A model generated the notes under the pieces. It did not search any database. It worked only from the letters and a program-made list of their open reading frames with translations, and was not told the DNA's origin. From the NCBI RefSeq assembly GCF_014042345.1, contig NZ_JACEZT010000006.1, forward strand, positions 124,001-188,000: 64,000 bases of DNA, written 5' to 3'. This stretch comes from Rugamonas brunnea. GTDB lineage: Bacteria; Pseudomonadota; Gammaproteobacteria; Burkholderiales; Burkholderiaceae_D. Position 1 is the first letter of the stretch, and every line of letters starts with the position of its first letter. Below, piece by piece: positions 7,491 through 14,352 of the stretch. The position numbers and the translations under genes were made by a program.

Positions 7491-7739
7491 ATGGACCAGC
7501 AGTCGAAAATCCACTACAAGGGTTGGGAAATCATGCCGGTGGCCTTGCCCACCAGCGACAGGCGGTGGACAGCCAGCTGCGACATCGCCCGCGCCGGGGT
7601 GGACGGCGTGGAGGTGTTCGAAGGCGCCACCATGCAGTTCCTGCGCGAGACGGAGGACGACGCCATCGCCGCCGCCTGCGACGAAGCGATCCGCCAGATC
7701 GACAACCTGATCGCCAACCCGCTGGTGCGGCTGGCCTGA
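7491..7739 (+). CDS. Small conserved-looking hypothetical protein
   Basis: 82 residues behind AAGGAGAGG. The protein is soluble, with a mixed N-terminal part (HYKGWEIMPVAL..RRWTASCDI) and an acidic amphipathic helix near the C-terminus (ETEDDAIAAACDEAIRQIDN). This resembles small cytosolic proteins of beta- and gammaproteobacteria in which a short beta-sheet is followed by one long helix. No catalytic motif is seen and the function is unknown. An alternative start 21 bases upstream is less well placed relative to the ribosome site. Confidence 0.75.
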   Translation: MDQQSKIHYKGWEIMPVALPTSDRRWTASCDIARAGVDGVEVFEGATMQFLRETEDDAIAAACDEAIRQIDNLIANPLVRLA

Positions 7740-7757
7740 ATATCGGCCTGAATATCG
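7734..7757 (+). repeat. 12-bp tandem duplication over the stop codon
   Basis: GGCCTGAATATC occurs twice in a row, the first copy containing the TGA of the 82-residue gene, and is followed by a third partial copy (GGCCTGG). This looks like a recent slippage event. Confidence 0.7.
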
Positions 7758-7793
7758 GCCTGGCCACCGGCCGCCAGCGCGGCCGGGCTGCGT

Positions 7794-8963
7794 TCAGCGC
7801 AGGCTGGCCAGCACGACCCGGTTGCGGCCGTCGTGCTTGGCGCGGTACAGGGCCAGGTCGGCATCATGCAGCAAGGCCGGCCAGTTGGCGTGGCCGGGGC
7901 CATACACGGCCACCCCCACGCTGACGGTGAAATGGAGCGGCCCGAACGGGGTGGCAATGGCCAGCATCGACAGGCTATGGCGCAACCGTTCCGCGCAGCG
8001 CAGCGCATCGTCGCGGTCCGTCTCCGGCAGCACGCAGACGAATTCCTCGCCACCGAGCCGGCCGAAATGGTCGATTTCGCGCAATTCCCCCTGGCAGGTG
8101 CGCACCAGCGCCTGCAATACGCGGTCACCCGTCTCGTGGCCATACTGGTCGTTGACCTGCTTGAAATGATCGATGTCGAGCATCGCCACGGCCAGCTTGC
8201 GGCCATGGCGCTGGGCCAGGGCCAGTTCGCGCTCGGCCACTTCCTCAAGATAGCGTCGGTTGCAGGCGCCTGTCAGGCTGTCGTGCTGCGACAGGTGCAG
8301 CAATTGCTGCTCCAGCAGGAAGGACTTTTGCTGGAACATGCGCATCACCAGCAGCATGACGGTGGCCAGCGCGACGGTGAAGGCGTATTGCATTAGCCCG
8401 CTCACGCACAGCAGCCACGGCAGCCGCCATGCGCTCAGCACCACGTACAGCACGGTGGGTGCGGCCAGCATGCGCGCGAACACGGGCAGGCGCAGCGTGC
8501 ACAGGGCGGCCGCGAAATCGCAGGCGGCGATGCCGGCCAGGCCATACACCAGCCCTTGCGGTAGGATGAAAGCGCACAGGATCAGCGCGCAGACATGGGT
8601 GACGTAGATGTGGGTGCAGCGCCATTCCACGCTCCAGCGTAGCGCGTTGGGGAAGTAGGCGGCGCTGCCGGCTAGCACGGCCAGTGCCCGCAGCGCCAGC
8701 GTGTAGCGGGCCAGGTGGGGATCGAGCAGCATGTCCCACACGGTGAACAGCAACATACCCAGGCCGAACAGCGGGCCCAGCACAGGCAGCATCTGTTCCA
8801 GTTCCGCGTCGTGCTGGGCATGCATGGCGCGCTCGGCCGGTTGGGGCAGGGCCCGCAAACGCTGCAGGCCCAGGCGCTGCAGGGCGGGTGGGCGCAGCGG
8901 CGTCCCGGCGGAGGCCGCGTGGGCGGCGTGGTGGGCGGCCGGGGGCCGCTGGGTGGCATTCAT
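7794..8963 (-). CDS. Membrane-bound diguanylate cyclase (GGDEF)
   Basis: 389 residues. The first 45 are a Pro/Ala-rich cytosolic stretch. About six hydrophobic segments follow (roughly 60-210), then a short coiled linker and a full GGDEF domain (about 225-389). The active site is GGEEF in GRLGGEEF, and REID five residues ahead fits the RxxD inhibitory site, so the enzyme should make c-di-GMP from two GTP and be product-inhibited. The membrane part matches no sensor I can name. A TTGAT-N4-GTCAA site lies 53-66 bases upstream of the start and may put it under FNR/ANR-type control. Confidence 0.92.
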   Translation of the reverse strand: MNATQRPPAAHHAAHAASAGTPLRPPALQRLGLQRLRALPQPAERAMHAQHDAELEQMLPVLGPLFGLGMLLFTVWDMLLDPHLARYTLALRALAVLAGSAAYFPNALRWSVEWRCTHIYVTHVCALILCAFILPQGLVYGLAGIAACDFAAALCTLRLPVFARMLAAPTVLYVVLSAWRLPWLLCVSGLMQYAFTVALATVMLLVMRMFQQKSFLLEQQLLHLSQHDSLTGACNRRYLEEVAERELALAQRHGRKLAVAMLDIDHFKQVNDQYGHETGDRVLQALVRTCQGELREIDHFGRLGGEEFVCVLPETDRDDALRCAERLRHSLSMLAIATPFGPLHFTVSVGVAVYGPGHANWPALLHDADLALYRAKHDGRNRVVLASLR

Positions 8964-9015
8964 CGCATTTTCCGATTCTTTAGATTCAGAATAGCAAGTG
9001 AATAGTTATTCGTGT

Positions 9016-9029
9016 TTGATCTGGGTCAA
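9016..9029 (-). promoter_or_regulatory. Candidate FNR/ANR box upstream of the diguanylate cyclase
   Basis: TTGAT, CTGG, GTCAA matches the FNR-family consensus TTGAT-N4-ATCAA at nine of ten defined positions. It lies 53 bases upstream of the cyclase start at 8963, a usual distance for an activator site. Binding is inferred. Confidence 0.45.
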
Positions 9030-9079
9030 ACGCTTCGGGAAAGCCGGCGCAGGCCGGCACCCTGTGCCTGTTGGCAGTG

Positions 9080-9325
9080 TCATTTGCATTCCATGGTCAG
9101 GCTTTTCAGCTCGGCGATGGGGATCATGAAGGTCTCGTGGATGCGCAGCACCAGGTCGGCATTGACGGCCAGTTTGCCGTGGCGGATCTTGCTCAGGCGG
9201 GGCGCCGATACTTGCAACGCCTTGCCCAGGGCGGCGTCGTTCTTCAGGTCATGGCGCGCGATCACGGTGTCGAGCAGGCGGTGCGGGTTGCGTGGCTTGT
9301 GCGGGCGGCGGGGCGCGGTTGTCAT
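9080..9325 (-). CDS. Small XRE-type helix-turn-helix protein
   Basis: 81 residues with one helix-turn-helix (about 29-50: NDAALGKALQVSAPRLSKIR) and a short C-terminal part. Its ATG overlaps the stop of the HD-GYP gene (ATGA), so it is the last gene of the operon 11278-9080. The basic Pro/Arg N-terminus is probably flexible. Its target is unknown; regulation of this operon or of neighbouring c-di-GMP genes is plausible but unproven. Confidence 0.82.
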   Translation of the reverse strand: MTTAPRRPHKPRNPHRLLDTVIARHDLKNDAALGKALQVSAPRLSKIRHGKLAVNADLVLRIHETFMIPIAELKSLTMECK

Positions 9326-10383
9326 GCTGCTTTCCTTTCAGGCTGGGAGGGAGTCGTGTTGTGTTGTTGATGGATGGCGCACACAGCCGGCCAGTCGGCC
9401 AGCAGCGCGCGCACGCAATCGGGATCGAAGTGGGCGCCGGCGCCGGCGCGCAAGTGCTCGGCCGCCGCTTCCAGTGTCCAGGCCTTCTTGTAGGGCCGTT
9501 CCGAGGTGAGCGCGTCGAACACGTCGGCCACGGCCGTGATGCGGCCGTAGATGGGAATGGCGGTGCCGATCAGTCCCTGTGGATAGCCGCTGCCGTCGAA
9601 TTTCTCATGATGCGACAGCGCGATCTGGGCCGCCACCTGAAGCAGCGGCGAGCTGCTGCCTTCCAGGATGTCGGCGCCGATGCGGGCGTGGCCGCGCATG
9701 ACGGTCACTTCCTCGCTGGTGAGCCGGCCGCGTTTGAGCAGGATGCTGTCGGCGATGCCCACCTTGCCGATATCGTGCATGGGCGCGGCGTCGCGCACCA
9801 GCGTGCATTGGTCCGGGTCCATGCCCAGGTTGCGCGCCGTCAGGGCCGCGTAGGCCGCCATGCGCAGCAGGTGGTCGCCCGTCTCCGGGTCGCGGTATTC
9901 GGCCGCGCGCGACAGGCGCAGGATGATCTCGCGGTCGCGCTCGGCGATGGCGGCCGTCGCCTTGCGCACCTCGTCAGCCAGCCAGGTGGCGCGGTTGGCC
10001 AGCTCGCGCTGGGCCTTGCGCAGCGTGAGCAGGTTGCCGACGCGGGCCCGCAGTTCAGCCGTGTTGACGGGCTTGGTCAGGAAGTCGTTGGCGCTCAGCT
10101 GCAAGGCCTGGTGGCGCACGGCCGACTCGGTGTCGGCCGTCACCATCACCACCGGCGTCATGGCCTTGCCCGGCAGCGCGCGGAAGCGGCGCAGGAATTC
10201 CAGGCCGTCCATGGTGGGCATCATGTAGTCGAGCAGCACCAGGTCGGGTTCGTTGGTGGCGCACCAGTCCAGCGCCGCCACCGGGTCGCTGGCCAGGCGT
10301 GGCGTGGCGCCGACCGTGGTGGCCAGCATGTGGCTGAATAATTCGAGATTGGTCGGTTCGTCGTCGACGATCAACACGTCCAT
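9322..10383 (-). CDS. Response regulator with HD-GYP output (c-di-GMP phosphodiesterase)
   Basis: 353 residues with the start at 10383, where GGAG lies nine bases upstream; the ATG six bases earlier is too close. The receiver domain (1-120) has Asp7/Asp8, phospho-acceptor Asp52 and Lys104. A coiled linker (about 122-152) leads to the HD-GYP domain, with His203-Asp204 in MHDIGK and HHEKFDGSGYP at 258-268. HD-GYP enzymes hydrolyse c-di-GMP to pGpG or GMP. Phosphorylation would come from one of the orphan kinases nearby. The gene lies between a degenerate GGDEF gene and a small HTH gene, both on the same strand. Confidence 0.94.
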   Translation of the reverse strand: MDVLIVDDEPTNLELFSHMLATTVGATPRLASDPVAALDWCATNEPDLVLLDYMMPTMDGLEFLRRFRALPGKAMTPVVMVTADTESAVRHQALQLSANDFLTKPVNTAELRARVGNLLTLRKAQRELANRATWLADEVRKATAAIAERDREIILRLSRAAEYRDPETGDHLLRMAAYAALTARNLGMDPDQCTLVRDAAPMHDIGKVGIADSILLKRGRLTSEEVTVMRGHARIGADILEGSSSPLLQVAAQIALSHHEKFDGSGYPQGLIGTAIPIYGRITAVADVFDALTSERPYKKAWTLEAAAEHLRAGAGAHFDPDCVRALLADWPAVCAIHQQHNTTPSQPERKAA

Positions 10384-10399
10384 GGTCATGTGCTCCGGT

Positions 10400-11278
10400 T
10401 CAGGCCTGGCGCGCGGGCGCCGATGGGGTAGCCAGCCGCGTGGCAGCGTTGGCAAGGGCTTCAGCGCTGGCATGCTGGCCGTTGTCGGCCACGCCGATGG
10501 CGCAGCTCAGGTGGCTAAAGCCGGCGAAGAACGTGTGGCCGATCAGATGGCGCAGGCGGGCCGCCAGTTCCTCCGCTTCCGCATGCGTGGTGCCCGGCAG
10601 CAGCAGGGCGAACGCGGCGTCGTCCCAGCGCGCCACCACGTCGCTGCTGCGTACCTGCTGGTGCAGGAAGGCGGCCAGTTCAACCAGCACGGTGTCGGCG
10701 GCGGCGGCGCCGAACAGGGCGCCGATCCGTTCGCACTGCTCGATCCGCACCATGACCAGCGACAGCGGACTGTGGAAGCGGCTGGCCCGCACGAACATCA
10801 TGGCCAGCATCTTGCGGCACTCGTGCTGGCTGTAGCTGCCCGTGAGCGGATCGGCGGCGCCATCGTGGCCGCCACGGTATGAGGGGGCGTGGGCCGGCTG
10901 CGCGCCGGCTTCCGGTTCACCTGCGGGCGTGACCAGCCGCAGGACTGGGTGTGGCGCCGCTGGCTGTGGCGTGGCGGCGCTGGCCGGGCTGGCGGTGCCG
11001 GTGGCGGCGACAGGCGCCGAGTTCAGGGACAGCAGGCGCCCTGATTCCAGCACGGCCCGCAGGGCCAGGGCGGCGCCGCCGGCCACCAGCACCACCAAGA
11101 TCAGCGTGTGTTCCCACACCGCCAAGCGCGGGGCGTACAGCAGGGCGCCCAGCAGCAGCAGGGCAGCGACCAGCAGCGGCAAGGGCCGCAGGCTCTCCAC
11201 GCCGGGCCGGGCCGGATACAAGGGCAGGGGCGCGCCGTGCGGGCGGCGGGGATGGAAGGTCTGGTCTGGTCGGTTCAT
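10400..11278 (-). CDS. Membrane protein with degenerate GGDEF domain
   Basis: 292 residues from the ATG behind GAGG. There are two membrane helices (about 33-50 and 57-75), a Pro/Ala/Thr-rich linker (85-140) and a GGDEF-fold domain (about 143-285). The signature position reads RWDDAAF (217-223) instead of RxGGDEF, so cyclase activity is very unlikely. RSSD (210-213) keeps the spacing of the inhibitory c-di-GMP-binding site, so it may be a c-di-GMP receptor. The next gene, the HD-GYP regulator, starts 16 bases downstream. A divergent response regulator shares the upstream region. Confidence 0.88.
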   Translation of the reverse strand: MNRPDQTFHPRRPHGAPLPLYPARPGVESLRPLPLLVAALLLLGALLYAPRLAVWEHTLILVVLVAGGAALALRAVLESGRLLSLNSAPVAATGTASPASAATPQPAAPHPVLRLVTPAGEPEAGAQPAHAPSYRGGHDGAADPLTGSYSQHECRKMLAMMFVRASRFHSPLSLVMVRIEQCERIGALFGAAAADTVLVELAAFLHQQVRSSDVVARWDDAAFALLLPGTTHAEAEELAARLRHLIGHTFFAGFSHLSCAIGVADNGQHASAEALANAATRLATPSAPARQA

Positions 11279-11339
11279 CGTGGCCTCGCGCCGTCGCCGG
11301 CGTGCGTCATTCGGCGCGGAAAAAACGGTATTTCCGCGC

Positions 11340-11480
11340 AATTCGCAAATTCGCATCGCGCCAGCCCGGCCCACCGCTATGCCTGTGGACGTTTTGGCGG
11401 CATAATGCCCCTAGTGGCGTGGAGGGAAATGCCAAAATTTCCAGCGCCTGAACCAATTATAATGAATTTATTTGCGAATT
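11340..11480. promoter_or_regulatory. Divergent promoter region with inverted TTTGCGAATT motifs
   Basis: TTTGCGAATT occurs on the plus strand at 11471-11480, 40 bases before the response-regulator start, and on the minus strand at 11340-11349, 62 bases before the degenerate-GGDEF start. The stretch is A+T-rich for this genome. A related GAATTGCGAA lies at 11484-11493. The symmetric placement suggests one regulator serving both genes. Confidence 0.4.
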
Positions 11481-11519
11481 GTTGGAATTGCGAAAATTAA
11501 TTTTGCCGAAAGTCCTCAC

Positions 11520-12170
11520 ATGAAAATCAAGGAAGACGCGCCAGACGAAGTGTGTACGACGCAGCAGGCGGCCGAGATCCTGGGCATTTCTGTGTCGTCA
11601 GTGCAACAACTGGTGGAAGCGGGCGTGATCGAGGCGTGGAAGACCAAGGGCGGCCATCGCCGCATTCCGCGCCATGCGGTGCTCGCGTACAAGTCCGCGC
11701 CGGCGTTGGCCGGCGGCGCGCGCACCGGGGCCGCGCTAGCCGCCGTGCCCGCCGCGGCCCGCCCGCTGGGCGCCGATGGCCGTGTGTCCATCATGGTGAT
11801 CGAAGACAATCCCATGCAGCGCGCCTTGTACGAGCGCCAGATCGACGCCTGGGAGTTGCCTGTGCATCTGACGTTCTGCGAGAACGGTTACCAGGCCTTG
11901 TTGCAGATCGCGCGCGGCCAGCCTGACGTGTTGCTGGCCGACATAGTCATGGATGGCATCGATGGCTACGAAGTCATCAGGACCATCCTGGACGACCCCA
12001 AGCTGGCCTCGATGCGGATCGCGATCCTGTCCGGCCTCACGGAGCAGCAGCTGGAGGAGCGCGGCGGCGTGCCGCCTGGCGTGGTGTTCTTTGCCAAACC
12101 CGTCAATTATGACGAGCTGCGCGGTTACCTGCGGGGCTGCATCGCCCAGCGCCTGCGTGAGTTGAAATGA
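11520..12170 (+). CDS. Response regulator with N-terminal excisionase-type HTH and C-terminal receiver
   Basis: 216 residues. Residues 11-58 form a MerR/excisionase-like winged helix (TTQQAAEILGISVSSVQ and the wing TKGGHRRIPRHAV). After an Ala-rich linker comes a receiver domain (about 88-212) with Glu95-Asp96, phospho-acceptor Asp141 in LLADIVMDG and Lys193 in FAKPVN. The order (DNA-binding first, receiver last) is the reverse of ordinary response regulators. Its natural partner is the kinase/Hpt/hybrid-kinase operon starting 110 bases downstream on the same strand. The A+T-rich upstream region contains candidate operators. Confidence 0.92.
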   Translation: MKIKEDAPDEVCTTQQAAEILGISVSSVQQLVEAGVIEAWKTKGGHRRIPRHAVLAYKSAPALAGGARTGAALAAVPAAARPLGADGRVSIMVIEDNPMQRALYERQIDAWELPVHLTFCENGYQALLQIARGQPDVLLADIVMDGIDGYEVIRTILDDPKLASMRIAILSGLTEQQLEERGGVPPGVVFFAKPVNYDELRGYLRGCIAQRLRELK

Positions 12171-12280
12171 TTTTATCAAATTAAACGAATTTGACATTTC
12201 TTTGAAACTGGAGCACTATCTGATTGCAGGCGCAGCGCGCGGCCACCCCGGCCCGTGGCGGCCGCGGCGGGGAGAGCGAA

Positions 12281-13969
12281 ATGTGGCGAGGGTCAGTCAA
12301 GAAACTGGATGTGCGCTGGCTGGTGGCCTGCTTCGGGCTGTTGCTGATCGCCGGTCTGTGGTGGTTGACCTTGACCCAGCTGGCCGACGCCAAGCGCACC
12401 GAGCTGGCCGATGCGGAGCGCGACGCGCAGGCGCTGGTGCGCCTGTCCGACGAGCACGCCAGCCGCACGCTGGAGGCGGCCGACCAGGCCGTCATTTTCC
12501 TGCGCCATCGCTACCAGAGCCAGGGGCTGGCGCTGGACATTCCCGCCGAACTCAAAAGCGGCCTGGGCACGCTCGACCTGTATAACCTGTTTTCCATCGT
12601 CGACCAGCATGGTGAAGTGGTGCTGTCGAGTCATCCGTTCAAGCCGATGAACTTGAGCGACCGTGAGCACATCCGCGTCCACATGCGCACCGACACGGGC
12701 CAGCTGTATGTGAGCCAGCCCGTGCTGGGGCGGGTGTCGGGCAAATGGTCGCTGCAGCTCACGCGCCGCATCAACTACCCGGACGGCAGCTTCAAGGGCG
12801 TGGTGGTGGTGTCGATGGACCCCGAGTATTTCATCCGCCTGTACCGCGATATCGACGTCGGCCCGCATGGCGTGATCGCCCTGGTGGGCGCGGACGGCGT
12901 GATGCGGGTGCGGCGCGTGGGCGGCGAGGCGTCGCTGGGGCAGGACATCCATACCAGCAAGCTGTTCGCCAATATCGTCGCCCAGGGCCATGGCGGGATG
13001 ACGGCCGATGGTCCCATTGATGGCCGGCGCCGCATCTATCGTTACGCCAAGCTCGATCATTTCCCGTTGTACGTGGTGGTGGGGATCGACCTGGAAGACC
13101 GCATGGTCAACTTCGGCGTGCGGCGCAGCCAGGCGCTGCGCCTGGCCACTGCCACCACGGTGCTGATCGCGCTGTTCAGCGGCGCCATCATCGTGCTGGT
13201 GGCGCAGTTGATCGCGCGCCGCGAGCAGGCCGTCGCGGCCAGCCTGGCCAAGTCGCGCTTCCTGGCCAATATGTCGCACGAATTGCGCACGCCGCTCAAC
13301 GGCATCCTCGGTTATTCCGAGCTGCTGGCCGAGGAACTGGGCGACAGCCGCCTGGGCGGCTTCGCGCGGGCCGTGCAGAGCAGCGGACGCCGCCTGCTCG
13401 GTTTGATCGAGTCGGTGCTGGAGCTGAGTGCGCTGGAATCGGGCCGCACCACGCTCGCCCTGCAGCCCGAGCCCCTGCGCGAGGTGATGGAGCAGGCGCT
13501 GGGCATGCAGCGCGACGCCGCTGCCGAGCGCCACGTGGGCCTGTGCGTCAACTACGGCCCCGACCTGCCTGAGAAATTCGTGTGCGACCGCGCGCGCCTG
13601 CTGCGCGTGCTCGACATCCTGCTGCGCAATGCGCTGGCCGCCACCAGCTACGGTGCCGTGCAGCTTGACGTGCTGCCCGTGTCCGAAGGTTTGCTGCTGC
13701 GCGTGACGGACACCGGTTGCGGCATCTCGCCCGAACAGCAACGGCGCTTGTTCCAGATCTTCACCCAGCTTGACGACTCGGCCAGCCGCGCCAAGGGCGG
13801 CGCCGGGGTCGGACTGGCCATCGCGGCCCGGCTGGTACGCCTGATGGAGGGCCGGATCTGGGGCGAACCCGGATCGGTACAGGGCAGCGTGTTCACCGTC
13901 GTGCTGCCGCCGCTGGCGCCGCCCGTGCGGCCCGTGGACGCGTCGCTCCCCGTGGCGGAGCCGGCATGA
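12281..13969 (+). CDS. Membrane sensor histidine kinase with Cache-type sensor
   Basis: 562 residues from the ATG behind GGGGAGAG; upstream non-ATG starts were rejected. TM1 is at about 12-32 and TM2 at about 289-312, enclosing a periplasmic PDC/Cache-like sensor (FSIVDQHGEVVLSSHPF, NLSDREHI, PVLGRVSGKWSLQLTRRI). The cytosolic part has a HisKA domain with phospho-His333 in NMSHELRTP, then a HATPase (about 430-545) with DTGCGIS and GAGVGLAIA. It has no receiver domain. Its stop overlaps the Hpt gene start, so kinase and phosphotransfer protein are made together. Confidence 0.93.
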   Translation: MWRGSVKKLDVRWLVACFGLLLIAGLWWLTLTQLADAKRTELADAERDAQALVRLSDEHASRTLEAADQAVIFLRHRYQSQGLALDIPAELKSGLGTLDLYNLFSIVDQHGEVVLSSHPFKPMNLSDREHIRVHMRTDTGQLYVSQPVLGRVSGKWSLQLTRRINYPDGSFKGVVVVSMDPEYFIRLYRDIDVGPHGVIALVGADGVMRVRRVGGEASLGQDIHTSKLFANIVAQGHGGMTADGPIDGRRRIYRYAKLDHFPLYVVVGIDLEDRMVNFGVRRSQALRLATATTVLIALFSGAIIVLVAQLIARREQAVAASLAKSRFLANMSHELRTPLNGILGYSELLAEELGDSRLGGFARAVQSSGRRLLGLIESVLELSALESGRTTLALQPEPLREVMEQALGMQRDAAAERHVGLCVNYGPDLPEKFVCDRARLLRVLDILLRNALAATSYGAVQLDVLPVSEGLLLRVTDTGCGISPEQQRRLFQIFTQLDDSASRAKGGAGVGLAIAARLVRLMEGRIWGEPGSVQGSVFTVVLPPLAPPVRPVDASLPVAEPA

Positions 13970-14352
13970 GCGGCCCGCGCTACCAGGCGATTGCGCCCGA
14001 CGTGCTGATGAAGGCCGTGGCCGGCGACCTGCCGACGTTCCGCAGCCTGTCGCAGGTGTACCTGGCCATCGCGCCGCCGGCGCTGGCGCGCATGCGCGCC
14101 GCGCGCGCGGCCGGGGATGCGCGTGCGCTGGCGCACGAGAGCCATGCTTTGAAAGGCAGCGCCGTCCTGGTGGGCGCGCACGCGCTGTGCGCGCTGCTGC
14201 AGCGCATCGAGCAGGAGGCTGGCGCAGGTGTCGCGGCCGGCGCCGGGTTGGCGGCCCTGTGGCCCGAGCTGGAACTGCAATTCGGGCTGGTGATGGACGA
14301 GGTGACCGACAGCATCGTGCACTACCTGGGCGCGCCGGCGGGGGGCGCATGA
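13966..14352 (+). CDS. Stand-alone Hpt phosphotransfer protein
   Basis: 128 residues, entirely helical. The Hpt signature HALKGSA places the phospho-accepting His at residue 60. It overlaps both neighbours by four bases (ATGA at each end), so the three signalling genes are translationally coupled. The likely role is shuttling phosphate from the receiver of the downstream hybrid kinase to a final regulator, with the HTH-receiver protein upstream as best local candidate. The partner choice is inferred from position. Confidence 0.92.
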   Translation: MSGPRYQAIAPDVLMKAVAGDLPTFRSLSQVYLAIAPPALARMRAARAAGDARALAHESHALKGSAVLVGAHALCALLQRIEQEAGAGVAAGAGLAALWPELELQFGLVMDEVTDSIVHYLGAPAGGA

